From Microcoleus sp036705565 (GTDB lineage: Bacteria > Cyanobacteriota > Cyanobacteriia > Cyanobacteriales > Microcoleaceae): 64,000 nucleotides of DNA. The position numbers and the translations under genes were made by a program. The notes below the pieces were generated by a model, which was given only the letters and a program-made list of their open reading frames with translations, was not told where the DNA came from and searched no databases. Of this stretch, positions 34,624 to 43,982 are shown piece by piece. The stretch is taken from assembly GCA_036705565.1 (NCBI GenBank), contig JAUBUY010000022.1; one strand, given 5' to 3'. How positions within the stretch are numbered: the first letter of the stretch is position 1; each line of letters starts with the position of its first letter.

Positions 34624-34657
34624 ACAATTTTAGATTTTAGATTTTAGATTTTAGATT
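34624..34657. repeat. 7-bp tandem repeat abutting the pyrB start
   Basis: About four copies of TTTTAGA begin a few bases before the pyrB start codon on the minus strand, as in cpcE (8852-8880) and recF (17160-17208). Confidence 0.85.
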
Positions 34658-35262
34658 GAATCAATCAGGACGGACGATGGGTTTGGAACTTGCTGGTACG
34701 CCCGCTGTGCTGTCGCCTTTGAATGTTCGATCGACATTTAGGGGTGGCGATCAACAGTATCCAACAATTTTCGATCGCTTTTGCGGTCAGTAGAGTTATA
34801 ATCGGTTTATGTAGTTCACATCCCACTCTCACAGCGAACCCAGCGTCGAAGGTGAAACAGGTGTGGTTTACCCGCAGGAAAGCGGAAATTACGCTGTAGC
34901 AGCGAAAGCGCAGTAGTTGCAGTTTCTCCTACGCAAACTCAGCCTTTTCCAGAACAAGCCGAGCGCAGCCCTTGCATCTACTACTATGTGGAAACAATTG
35001 AGGCGGCAAACCTTCCACTGCCGATCGACAGCATACAGTGCGACATTTCACAGATGATTAATTCTTTGAAGTCGGTCTTGACTATTCAGTCTTGCTTATA
35101 GGGCCTTGTCAAAACGAACAGTGTTGAGATACAAGTTGAATATGTAGCTTCCCGACTAAAATCTACACGTATCTTGGCTAGACTGTTCTTGGCGAAACTG
35201 CGATAAAGAGTGTGCGCTGGGAAGTGGTAATTACACAAGATTTAAACAATTCAAGAGGTATT
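34658..35262. other. intergenic region with a structured stretch
   Basis: No gene is recognised. The part 34800-35000 has several inverted repeats (CCGC-AGGAAA-GCGG; GCAGCGAAAGCGC) and a base composition unlike the neighbouring AT-rich spacer, which would fit a non-coding RNA. It did not match tmRNA, RNase P RNA or SRP RNA as I remember them. The AT-rich stretch 35100-35250 should hold the promoter of the downstream DUF4327 gene. Confidence 0.35.
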
Positions 35263-35481
35263 ATGAGCCAGAAGGTGATACAGCCGATGGTTAAGTTCCA
35301 GCGTCAGGTGCATTCTCTCGTCACGTCTGACATTATCAAGCCCACAGACAGTATTTGGAAAATTGCTCTGCTTTACGGCGACGAATGGCCGTACTGGAAA
35401 CAGCAATTGCTAGAGTTTGATTTTTCTATGCAAGACCCCGTGAGCGAATTGATAGCTGTAGAAGCTTGGGACGAAGAATAA
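35263..35481 (+). CDS. DUF4327-like small cyanobacterial protein
   Basis: The start at 35263 is chosen because AGAGG lies at a proper distance before it; an in-frame GTG at 35212 would add 17 unlikely residues. The 72-residue product reads MVKFQRQVHSLVTSDIIKPTDSIWKIALLYGDEW..., then a helix with LLEFDFSMQDPVSELIAVEAW. This matches DUF4327 as I remember it, a family limited to cyanobacteria. The function is unknown. Confidence 0.7.
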   Translation: MSQKVIQPMVKFQRQVHSLVTSDIIKPTDSIWKIALLYGDEWPYWKQQLLEFDFSMQDPVSELIAVEAWDEE

Positions 35482-35625
35482 CAGAGGAGACGGAGGACTG
35501 GGGTGTCGGAGAGAAATTTTGAGGCGATCGGGTAAATTTTCTTTCATAAATTTCCGTTGCTAAATTCTTCCCTCTTCCCTCGGACCTTTGCTCTGTTCCT
35601 AATGACTAATGACTTCTGACTTCTA

Positions 35626-36867
35626 TTAAAGGGAAGCTGCTAAAGCTCGAGCTAATTGTTGAGCAGTTTGAAAGCGATCCCCAGGCTTAGCTGCGGTGGT
35701 TCGCAAAATGGTGTCCCGCAGCTTGGGGGCGATCGTCGGAATATTATCGAGCTTAAACCCGTAACCTCCCGGTATTTTCCCGTAAAAGTTTTGAGGGCTT
35801 TGGGCCGTTAGCAAAAAAATTAAAGTAGGCCCAATAGCATATAAATCCGACTGAGGGAGAGGCTGTCCCCGGTCTTGTTCTGGTGCGGTGTAGCCTTCAA
35901 CGCCGATGCGAGTGCCCGGAGGAGTGCCGATTTCTTTAACGGCACCAAAATCCAGCACTGTAATGCAATTGTCGCGGTGGCGCACCAGCAAATTAGCAGG
36001 TTTAATATCCCGATGGACGATCGGGGGTTTTTGAGAGTGAATGTAGTCCAAAACCTCACAGGTTTGGATCATCCACTCTATTGCTTGTTGGGGAGCAACA
36101 GGGCCGCGGTTGTAGATGCGTTTTTCTAAATCCTCGCCGTGGAGCATTTCCATCACCAAGTATTTTTTACCCCCTTCCACAAAAAAGTCAAAAAACTGAG
36201 GAATTCCCCGATGGTGGAGGGCCTTGAGAGTTTTAGCTTCACGTTCAAACAGTTCTTGAGCTTTGGCGATTTGAGCCATATCAGCATTCATTTCCTTGAG
36301 GACTACCAGAGAAGCGGCGGGGGAACTTCCGGGTTGTTGAGCTTTCGCTTTCTCTCGATCCCAGGCTAAAGTCGTTGTCCCCATACCGCCTTGGCCCAAA
36401 GTTCTTAGCACTTGGTAGTGGCGCACCGTGCGATCGACTTTAATCGGTTCGCCGCAGTGGATGCAGAATAAATTCCCCTGCGGGTTTCCCGCATGGGTAC
36501 ATCTCGGTGCCACGAGATTGACGGTGGGGTTCGCCTTAATTTTGCCGCCGAGTTCAATAGTAATCACTTGGAAATGCAGAATTGGGCCGCCCCGCGCCAA
36601 CTGGATCAGGGCACCGTCGGATATCCAACCCTGAGACATGAGAATACCGTTAACCAAAGTGCCATTTGTCCCCGAATTGACTAAGTACCACTGGCTGGAT
36701 CTCCCGCTATTAACTCTTTGCAGTTCCAGATGCTGCCGCGACACTAGAGCATTGGGGATCACAACGTGATTTTCAGGAGAGCGGCCGATGCGAATAATGG
36801 ATTCGCTCTGGAAACTCCACTGTTGCAGGGGGGTTTGTTTTTCTGGATCTAAAAGAGTCAGCAGCAT
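35626..36867 (-). CDS. FHA-domain serine/threonine protein kinase
   Basis: This 413-residue protein has three parts. The FHA domain (about 20-100) has RIGRSPENHVVIPNALVSRQHLEL and NSGTNGTLVNG. A short zinc-ribbon-like segment follows (CTHAGNPQGNLFCIHCGEP, about 122-140). The kinase domain (about 150-405) has the glycine loop LGQGGMGTT, VVLKEM for the ATP lysine, the catalytic loop HRDIKPANLL, DFGAVKE and GVEGYTAPEQ. It probably binds phosphothreonine ligands and phosphorylates cytoplasmic targets. The PP2C gene at 37671-39974, also with zinc ribbons, lies about 0.8 kb upstream on the same strand and may be its counterpart. Confidence 0.9.
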   Translation of the reverse strand: MLLTLLDPEKQTPLQQWSFQSESIIRIGRSPENHVVIPNALVSRQHLELQRVNSGRSSQWYLVNSGTNGTLVNGILMSQGWISDGALIQLARGGPILHFQVITIELGGKIKANPTVNLVAPRCTHAGNPQGNLFCIHCGEPIKVDRTVRHYQVLRTLGQGGMGTTTLAWDREKAKAQQPGSSPAASLVVLKEMNADMAQIAKAQELFEREAKTLKALHHRGIPQFFDFFVEGGKKYLVMEMLHGEDLEKRIYNRGPVAPQQAIEWMIQTCEVLDYIHSQKPPIVHRDIKPANLLVRHRDNCITVLDFGAVKEIGTPPGTRIGVEGYTAPEQDRGQPLPQSDLYAIGPTLIFLLTAQSPQNFYGKIPGGYGFKLDNIPTIAPKLRDTILRTTAAKPGDRFQTAQQLARALAASL

Positions 36868-37670
36868 TTTCGCTTGATGTGGTTGAACTCCCTAATGTGG
36901 CAGTGAGAGTTGGCGGGAATTTACAGATTAGGGGCGTAGGGCTTTGAAAAATTAGAAATTAAAAATTAATTATGAGCTTCACACGTTAGTTTTAGGAAAA
37001 CTTTATAATATCCTGATTATGATTAAAGATTTCATAAACCATGAATTTATAAATAGTTTTTGGGGAACAATTATTCATAAAATTTGTGAGGGGTCGATCG
37101 CTCCTTAAAAAACAGTCGATCGATTTAACAATTGCCACAACAAAAACTAGGTAAACAATCGCTAAACTTTTACGTAAATTTGATGTAGCAGCAGATTGTG
37201 ATGTCAGCCCCACATATATATGTAGAGAAGACACTTCCCACGTTGCCCCGATAGCGATCGAGTATAAAACAGATTTTGCATCAGCCCGCCTGCAGACTAA
37301 CTTCATTTTAGTTTATTTTTTTTCATTAGACTAACTATTTTTGTAAGTGAAAGCTCTTTCAACAATGATGAATCCACTTACTATCAAGCAACTTTATTCG
37401 GTAGATTTCCTGAACATAGTCTCAAAATTAAAGCTACTGATAAATGGTTGGTACTCCACAGCTTTTCTGCAATCTTATGGGTCTGCAATCAGTTTTTGAA
37501 CACTCAAGCTGAAGCTGCTTTAACACCGGATACCTAGAAAACAGAGCGAGAAGTAAAGCTTTGCCCGGAAACGACAGAAGCTGTTTTTTTTCTATGCAAC
37601 AATCGGAGGTTTAACCCAGGCAGTCACGGGGGAAAGCGCCACCTTTGGAAAAGTTGGCAGCATCCAAATT
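36868..37670. other. 803-base region without a convincing gene
   Basis: It is AT-rich and contains several short frames with no family features. There are some direct phrases such as GGCAGTGAGAGTTGGCGGGAA near the left end. A plus-strand segment at 37350-37540 can be read in broken frames (AEAALTPDT before a stop) and may be a decayed exported protein. A promoter for the kinase on the minus strand would lie in 36870-37100. Confidence 0.4.
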
Positions 37671-39974
37671 CTAAAATCGAAATGCGCCTACCTGCGCCCG
37701 AATGATAATTGCCGTGATATTGTCGTGACCGTTGCGTTTGTTGCCGAGTTCAATCAACTGGGCAACTCCCTGGTCGAGATCAGCTTGGGGATTGAACAGG
37801 GGTTCGAGAGTGTTCTGCCAGTGAGTTTCCAACAAATCATTATCTGTCAGGCCGTCGGAAGCCAAAATCAACAAAGTATCTTCGCACAAGTCTAAAAACT
37901 GCACCTCTGGCTTGAGAAAATTACTGTCTCGCGGGCCGATGGCTTGAGTTAGTTGATAGGCGTCGGGACGGGCATAAGCAGTTTCCGGGTCAACCCCGCG
38001 CTTAATTTCGCGCTGGCCTACTTCGTGGTCTGAGGTGATTTTTTCTAGGGTTTGTCCCTTTCTCAGTCGGTAGAGGCGGCTGTCGCCGACGTGGGCAACG
38101 GCGAATTGGGTGTCTTGAACTAAGACTGCGACTAGAGTTGTACCCATGCGGGCGCTGCCGGAGCGTCCGTCTTTTTGATTGATTTCAAAGATGGCTTTGT
38201 TGGCTAGCAGGACTCCCTCGCGGATGGTGTCTGCCGGAGGTAGTTGATTTTCCCAACGGGTTTGAAAGAATTCTCTGAGGGTTTCAGCCGCTAGTTGACT
38301 GGCTACTTCTCCGCTGTCGTGTCCGCCCATGCCGTCGCAGAGAATGTAAAGCCCTTTGGTTTGAAAAATGCGACCGAAGGAGCTTTCGAGTTTGTTTAGC
38401 TGAGTCCAGATGCTGAAGAAGTCTTCGTTGTGGTCGCGCGTGCGGCCAACATCGGTGAGGCCTGCGTCTTCTAAGCTATAAATCTGGAGTGGCATGGGCT
38501 GGGTTAAGACCTCGCCAACTTCGGGGGGGGACTCGTCGGGGCTGCGGTAATGCCTGCGCGTCGGGGTTGAGCTTGGTGAAGGTGCGGGTTGGAGTTCGAG
38601 GGGAACTGTTTCTAGGCGCGATCGCAATTCTTCGATTGTGTTAATCTCGCCTCTGTACATTTGTTGCAGCAATTCGAGCAATGCGCCAAACTGAGTGCGA
38701 CGATCGGACTGGCTAAATATCACCTGCCACAATTGCCCCAAATCTACCAGTTGCAGGTTGGAGCCGGCCGGTTCGGGATAGAGGTATTGCAGCCGCAAAG
38801 AAGCCAAAGAAAAGGAAGAGTCGGGGTTGACTCGCAAATTTGTCAGTTCCAACAAGCTTTGCCGACAGCGCCAGGGTTCTAGGGCAGCCCACAGTTCTGT
38901 CATTTCGTGCAGCCAGTATAAAATTTGCTGGGTGGAAGTTTCGGGTTGATTCCAGCGTTCTACCAGCGGCGGCCATTGGGAACAGTCTTCTAGCAGCAGC
39001 ACTGCCTGTTCGTTGTCTGACCAGCTATCGTGAATGACTGGCAGGTTTTGAGAGAATTGCCACCGGAGTGCCAGATAAGGTTCAGCTATGCCTTGGCAAA
39101 GCTCTGCTAAGGCGGGATTGGTTGAATTTTCTCCGTCTTTGATTGCTGCGGTGTAGGGGGATGTTCGTCTGGCGACGCTGGCAGAGTTGGCTGCTAGCAT
39201 GGCTTTGAGGGGTGACATTTCCAGCGGCTGACAGTCCAAGACTGTTACTGCTACTGTGTCTGAGCGTTTTCTCGGCGGCACGGTTTCTAGGAGTTGGTAG
39301 CGCTGCTGAGTGTCTAAATAAGCTCCTGCTGGCTGGGAAGGGATGACATATTCTGAATTGGGGATGGGGAATTCTGGAGATGGGGGGGAGATGTCAGCTA
39401 TGTTTGGGCTGTCGGGGTTCTCGGTTGCTTCCGGGATTTGTTGAGGCTGTGGTGCGGTTGTAAAATGCTGCTCAGATGGGGTTATTTCGCGCTCTGGTGC
39501 TGTAGTAGAGCTTTTTTCGGTTGTTTGAAAGGATGCTGGTACGATCGCCCCCACGGCTACCACAGGGTCAATTTCTGTGCTGCTGAATTCGCCGTCGCTT
39601 GGCTGTGGAGAAGTTGATGCGACTGCTATTGGGGGTTCGGCTGGGGTGGTTATTTCGGTTTTAATGGCGTCTGTGATTGGTTCAGGAGAGTTTTGGCGCG
39701 ATGCGATTTCTGGAACCCTCTCTGGTTTTTGGGGAAACTCGGCTGGGGGTAGGGTGGACTCGTCTGCCTCGACTGCTGGAAAATTCGATCGACCGCAGAT
39801 AATGGCCCGCCACACTTGACCTGTTGCGACGCCGCAATTCTGACATAATGCGGCGCTAAAAGCGACTTGGGCACCGCATTCGTGGCAAGGTTTGTAAATT
39901 AGGGAATTTCCGCATTGTTGACAAAACTTGTTTGGATTGGGATTTTCAAATTGGCAGCGGGGACAGAGAAGCAT
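37671..39974 (-). CDS. PP2C-type protein phosphatase with N-terminal zinc ribbons
   Basis: This 767-residue protein has an N-terminal double zinc ribbon: CPRCQFENPNPNKFCQQCG and CHECGAQVAFSAALCQNCG, eight Cys in four CxxC pairs. A Pro/Thr/Ser-rich linker follows (about 65-225), then a domain of unknown function (about 225-480). The PP2C domain occupies about 505-765: GLTDVGRTRDHNEDFF, ILCDGMGGHDSGEVAS, AHVGDSRLYRL, ILASDGLTDND and GHDNITAIII. The metal-binding aspartates are all present. The linker contains FPIPNSEYVIPS, encoded by the same heptamer class found in recF. It likely reverses the action of Ser/Thr kinases such as the FHA-kinase downstream. Confidence 0.9.
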   Translation of the reverse strand: MLLCPRCQFENPNPNKFCQQCGNSLIYKPCHECGAQVAFSAALCQNCGVATGQVWRAIICGRSNFPAVEADESTLPPAEFPQKPERVPEIASRQNSPEPITDAIKTEITTPAEPPIAVASTSPQPSDGEFSSTEIDPVVAVGAIVPASFQTTEKSSTTAPEREITPSEQHFTTAPQPQQIPEATENPDSPNIADISPPSPEFPIPNSEYVIPSQPAGAYLDTQQRYQLLETVPPRKRSDTVAVTVLDCQPLEMSPLKAMLAANSASVARRTSPYTAAIKDGENSTNPALAELCQGIAEPYLALRWQFSQNLPVIHDSWSDNEQAVLLLEDCSQWPPLVERWNQPETSTQQILYWLHEMTELWAALEPWRCRQSLLELTNLRVNPDSSFSLASLRLQYLYPEPAGSNLQLVDLGQLWQVIFSQSDRRTQFGALLELLQQMYRGEINTIEELRSRLETVPLELQPAPSPSSTPTRRHYRSPDESPPEVGEVLTQPMPLQIYSLEDAGLTDVGRTRDHNEDFFSIWTQLNKLESSFGRIFQTKGLYILCDGMGGHDSGEVASQLAAETLREFFQTRWENQLPPADTIREGVLLANKAIFEINQKDGRSGSARMGTTLVAVLVQDTQFAVAHVGDSRLYRLRKGQTLEKITSDHEVGQREIKRGVDPETAYARPDAYQLTQAIGPRDSNFLKPEVQFLDLCEDTLLILASDGLTDNDLLETHWQNTLEPLFNPQADLDQGVAQLIELGNKRNGHDNITAIIIRAQVGAFRF

Positions 39975-40455
39975 AGGGGTTTTAAATTGGAGATGGGCGA
40001 TCTAGTGAAAGCGGTGGGGAGTTTTGGGTTGTGGCCTGTGAGTTAGGAGTTATGAGTTTTGGGCCTGACTCGCAACGGATAACTCTCATTGCCCTATGCC
40101 TTATTTTATCGGGATGAATTCAGAAGTAAGATATTTCTTAGAACTGAGATGTTGCATCGGTGTCAGGAATAGGCTTCTTAAGCCACATCTACAACAACCT
40201 CTCTCGCTTCAGGGCCCCAAACGCCAGCCCCACCGGCGGTAACAGCGTGCGGGCCCGACAATAAAAGTTATCTCATGAGTGGAACGGGCCGAAGAGCCCG
40301 TTCTTAACAATGGTGCAATATGTCAGTCAGAACTCATGTGTTGCACCATTCTCAATTACTTGTTTAGGAACAGGCAAGATGCCTGTTCCACAAGAAAATT
40401 CCTTCTTTGTGGAACAGGCATCTTGCCTGTTCTTGACAATAGTCCAATATCTCAG
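39975..40455. repeat. spacer full of GGAACAGGC-type palindromic repeats
   Basis: No gene is seen. Repeats of the form GGAACAGGCAAGATGCCTGTTCC, GGAACAGGCATCTTGCCTGTTC and GGAACGGGCCGAAGAGCCCGTTC lie at about 40280-40440, joined by copies of CAAT-GGTGCAATAT. The same palindromes occur at 50342-50526 and 52399-52580. They can form long hairpins and may serve as transcript ends for recJ and others. Confidence 0.75.
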
Positions 40456-43032
40456 TTAGAAGAGAATTGCTGTAGAATCTTCTTGGAAAACGGTTTCTCG
40501 GGCGATCGACACAATGGTGGAAAGGGGTACTTCACAGAAATATTTCCGCCGGAATTGTTCTTCGGATACTGCTGCTAGGAATTGCGCTGCAAAACGGGCG
40601 GCGATGGGGGAATTTGGCACTGAGGATTGGATGGATTGGCTATGTAATAACTGTTGGGGGATTTGCTTTGGCGCGTCTTCCTGCTGTGCGGTTTCGGGTT
40701 GTCTGGTGATGTGGAAAGCTCGATCGCGATAATTGATTTTAAAACCGAGATATGTTAGGGTTTTGAACCCTAGTTGCAAGGATGTGTCGCTGATGCCGAG
40801 TTTCTGGCGGAGTTGCTGTCTGGTGACGGGTTTTTTGGTGCGGCTGAGGTATTTGGCGATGCCGATTAGCTGTTGGCAGATTTGCTGTGGGGGTACGAGT
40901 GGGGGTAATGTGTAGGCGATCGCGAGTTTTTTCTGAGTTTGCTGTGCTTGGCGAAACCAGATCCGCAGTTCGTCCCAGCTTGCGGGGCATTCTTTGAGGA
41001 CGATCGAGTTGTCGCGATCGACCTTTTCGGAATTGTAAACTAGATTGTCGATCGGCATTGGAGATTCTAAGTTTGTGCTGGCTGCTAACAACTCTTCATC
41101 ATTATTTGTATTGCGCCAGTCTACGATCCAATCTATTTTAGTTGGGGAATTGATTTGATTGTCTTCCGTGCGTTCCCGCACTGCTATGAGACGCACTTCA
41201 TACCGAGATTTGTAAGTATTAAAATCGAGTTCAACGGTGACATCGCAGCGGCCTTGGGGAACTTCGTTTTGATTGTGTCCCCACCAAATGCCGGGAAATC
41301 CCGTATCGGTAGATTCATCCCTAATTGTAAATTCTGTTTTAAGATATTCTACTTTTTGCCCTTTCAAATCCTTGATTTTTTGATTCCATAGATTTTCAAA
41401 CCAGCAGTTTTCAATCAGCAATTTGGGTGCGGGGTTGCCCATACCGCACGGTTCGAGCAATTTTAGTTCTTGAAATAAGTCTTTGCCTAATTCGGAGACA
41501 GTAATTTTTAGGTCGGCTTGAACTGGGGCGGCTGTTAAACTATCTGTACTGTATTGTTGTCGCAGTTGCTGATTTACCGCATCGGTAAATAGGGGGATAT
41601 TTTCAACAGGGAGACTCAATCCGGCTGCAAAGGGATGACCACCAAATCTGTCCAATAAATGCGCTTGGTCTTTGACTAATTGGTAAAGGTCAATTTGATT
41701 GGCAGAACGGGCGGAACCCCTAGCTATTTTAGATTTTGGATTTTGGATTTTGGATTGGGGGAGTGTTGGTAATTCTGGGTTTAAGGAATCGATAAATTGT
41801 GTTTCCGGGGAATTTTCGTTAATTTGTTCGCTTCCTTCTGTGCTGAATAAAATCACGGGGCGGCCGTATTCTTGGGCGATTTGTCCCGCTACTAATCCTA
41901 ATACTCCTACGGGCCATTGGGGGTCGCTGAGGACGATGACGCTAGTAGTTGAGAGGTCGAGTTTGGCTAGTTTGTTGGCGGCATCTTTGGCAACATCTTT
42001 TTGTAAAGATTTGCGCCGGGAGTTGGCAATTTCGGTTAAATTTGCTAGTTCTTCGCAGCGTTTTTTGTCGCGGCTGGTGAGGAGTTCTACGCAGAAGCTG
42101 GCGTCACCTTGAATGCGGCTGACGGCGTTGATTCGGGGGCCGAGTCCGAAGGAAATGTCGGTTGGGCGATCGCCCGATCTTTTGCACAGTTCGAGCAATT
42201 TTGCAACTCCTGGGCGGGTGGGATTTGTGAGTTGTTTTTGCAGTTGTTCGATTCCGAGTTGTGCTAGGTAGCGGCAGTCTCCTGTGAGTTGGACTAAATC
42301 GGCAATTAAGCCGATCGCTACTAATTCTAATAAATCTGCGATCGGGCGCTGCGGAATATCCGGTAATGTGTGATATAATGCTTCAATTAATTTGTAAGCT
42401 ACTCCCACTCCTGAAAGGTTAAATAGTTGGTGGTTTGGGGGAAAGTAGCGGGGATTGATAATGGCTGTAGCTGGCGGGCGATCGTCTGGTAATGTATGAT
42501 GGTCGGTGACAATTGTATCGATGTTTAAGCTGGTGGCATATTCGATTTCGGCGATGTTTGTACTGCCTGTATCGCAGGTGATAATTAAGCTAATTTCCGC
42601 TTTTGCTAAGGCATCTATTCCTGGGATATTGAGTCCGTGAGATTCGGTTAAGCGGTTGGGAATGTAATAAGTTAGTTGGTCATTTTGAGTAAAAAATTCT
42701 CCCAGTCCATCCCACAAAACGGAGGTTGAGGTAATGCCGTCGGCGTCGAAGTCTCCCCAAATTGCGACTTTTTCTGCGCTGTTTCGTGCTTGCTGGATTC
42801 TTTCTATCGCCCAGTTCATTTCTAGTCCGAATTCAAAGGGACTTGCTGGTTGGTAAAGTTTTGGATTTAAAAAACCGGGTATTTGTTCTGGGTTGTGAAT
42901 TCCTCTATACCAGAGAAGTGCGGCGGCATAGTTTCCGGGGAGTTCTGGTGCGTGGTTCCTGACAGCTTGGATCAGCCAAGCTGGGGGTTGGGATAGGGGT
43001 TGAGTTGGCAAATTTTGAAGTATTTCTGTCAT
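40456..43032 (-). CDS. recJ: single-stranded-DNA-specific exonuclease RecJ
   Basis: This 858-residue RecJ is a 5'-3' exonuclease for recombination and mismatch repair. The DHH phosphoesterase core has GDFDADGITS (93-102) and TDHHTLPD with D177-H178-H179. The DHHA1 domain follows, with GHPFAAGLSLP. The C-terminal about 280 residues, with a winged-helix-like part near SRTKKPVTRQQLRQKLGIS, exceed E. coli RecJ (577 residues); long RecJ forms are usual in cyanobacteria. A heptamer-encoded insert, LPQSKIQNPKSKIARG, lies between the DHH and DHHA1 parts (about residues 423-440). Confidence 0.93.
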   Translation of the reverse strand: MTEILQNLPTQPLSQPPAWLIQAVRNHAPELPGNYAAALLWYRGIHNPEQIPGFLNPKLYQPASPFEFGLEMNWAIERIQQARNSAEKVAIWGDFDADGITSTSVLWDGLGEFFTQNDQLTYYIPNRLTESHGLNIPGIDALAKAEISLIITCDTGSTNIAEIEYATSLNIDTIVTDHHTLPDDRPPATAIINPRYFPPNHQLFNLSGVGVAYKLIEALYHTLPDIPQRPIADLLELVAIGLIADLVQLTGDCRYLAQLGIEQLQKQLTNPTRPGVAKLLELCKRSGDRPTDISFGLGPRINAVSRIQGDASFCVELLTSRDKKRCEELANLTEIANSRRKSLQKDVAKDAANKLAKLDLSTTSVIVLSDPQWPVGVLGLVAGQIAQEYGRPVILFSTEGSEQINENSPETQFIDSLNPELPTLPQSKIQNPKSKIARGSARSANQIDLYQLVKDQAHLLDRFGGHPFAAGLSLPVENIPLFTDAVNQQLRQQYSTDSLTAAPVQADLKITVSELGKDLFQELKLLEPCGMGNPAPKLLIENCWFENLWNQKIKDLKGQKVEYLKTEFTIRDESTDTGFPGIWWGHNQNEVPQGRCDVTVELDFNTYKSRYEVRLIAVRERTEDNQINSPTKIDWIVDWRNTNNDEELLAASTNLESPMPIDNLVYNSEKVDRDNSIVLKECPASWDELRIWFRQAQQTQKKLAIAYTLPPLVPPQQICQQLIGIAKYLSRTKKPVTRQQLRQKLGISDTSLQLGFKTLTYLGFKINYRDRAFHITRQPETAQQEDAPKQIPQQLLHSQSIQSSVPNSPIAARFAAQFLAAVSEEQFRRKYFCEVPLSTIVSIARETVFQEDSTAILF
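41724..41762 (-). repeat. 7-bp tandem repeat inside recJ
   Basis: Copies of TTTTGGA/TTTTAGA lie in frame within recJ and encode SKIQNPKSKI. Outside genes, the same heptamers form arrays at 18444, 25816, 33580 and 34624. Confidence 0.85.
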
Positions 43033-43150
43033 AAGTTATTTCATTAATTCCTGTAGGGGCGGGTTCACCAACAATCTTTCATTCACATCCACAATATCTA
43101 TAAACCCGCCCCCACCGGGCGACTAATAGTTGCATAGTACAAGATTTGAA

Positions 43151-43966
43151 TTAAATAAATATTTCATCGATTATAGCAAGATTTGGTAGCCAATCTGTAG
43201 GAGTTTCTGCGAGAAGATCGGGTGAGGTAATTTTTGTGTCGGTTGTGCGGTTGCAGCGAGTGGCAAATTGACAGGAATCGCAAAGATTGGAACTAATTTC
43301 TACTTGGGGTAAGAATTCGCCGCCTTCGGTATAGCGCTGTCGCCAGTCGGTTAGCTGCTGCAAGAGGTTGGTTAAATCTTGTTTTGTGCGATCGTGTTCT
43401 GTTTGGTTGTAATAAAATGTGAGTTTTTGCGGCGGTTCTTCTCCTTGCAATTGTACGAACCAATATGTCATGGAAACTTGTTCGGGGGAATAGTCGCTGG
43501 TTTCTACTAGAACATATAAATAGAGGCGAGTTTGCCAACTTTCAGCTATCCATTTTGACTTTTGAGGGCGGGGATAGGTTTTCCAGTCGAGAATTTGGGC
43601 GGCGTTTGGTTCGGCTATTAGCAAGTCATAGATAACGGTGAATAGGTAGTCTTGGAAAATTAGGGTGCGGGGGTGTTCGGCTTGGCGGAAAATTCTATCG
43701 CTATTTTCTGAATTGGCGAAAAGTTCGGGTGCGGTGTTGATAAATGCTGCCACACAGCGTCCCAGTTCGGGGTCTTGTTGGATGATGAATTCAATGGGAA
43801 GTCCGAGTTCTCGCTGCTGCATTAATAGGTGAAAGTGGCTTCCCCATGTGAGTTTTTCTTTGTGTTCTGGGGATGCGGTGGTGGCTAGGAGTTCGAGGTA
43901 GCTATGTTGGAATTTGCGGGGGCATTCTTCGAGGATTTTGAGTTGGGTTTGGGAGAGTCGGAGCAT
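43151..43966 (-). CDS. RecB-like PD-(D/E)XK nuclease family protein
   Basis: This 271-residue protein is of the PDDEXK_1 type. It has an N-terminal CPRKFQHSYL motif with the first Cys, H46 in GSHFHLLMQQ, the catalytic core VIYDLLIAEPNAAQILDWKTYPRP (D-x(n)-D-x-K), the helix ESWQTRLYLYVL with the conserved Q-x-x-x-Y, and C-terminal CDSCQFATRC. The four cysteines fit an iron-sulfur cluster, as in AddB or Cas4-like nucleases. It lies 118 bases upstream of recJ on the same strand, so a repair role is plausible; it is not a Cas4 beside CRISPR genes. Confidence 0.82.
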   Translation of the reverse strand: MLRLSQTQLKILEECPRKFQHSYLELLATTASPEHKEKLTWGSHFHLLMQQRELGLPIEFIIQQDPELGRCVAAFINTAPELFANSENSDRIFRQAEHPRTLIFQDYLFTVIYDLLIAEPNAAQILDWKTYPRPQKSKWIAESWQTRLYLYVLVETSDYSPEQVSMTYWFVQLQGEEPPQKLTFYYNQTEHDRTKQDLTNLLQQLTDWRQRYTEGGEFLPQVEISSNLCDSCQFATRCNRTTDTKITSPDLLAETPTDWLPNLAIIDEIFI

Positions 43967-43982
43967 TTTTATTTAAGGATAT

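Noticed and set aside
36992..37306. 104-codon minus-strand reading frame
   Set aside because: No family feature, poor amino-acid composition and AT-rich surroundings; likely chance.
40279..40578. 99-codon frame with repeated RQDACSTRK/GTGILPVL-like peptides
   Set aside because: It is translation of the GGAACAGGC palindromic repeats and runs into the end of recJ on the other strand.
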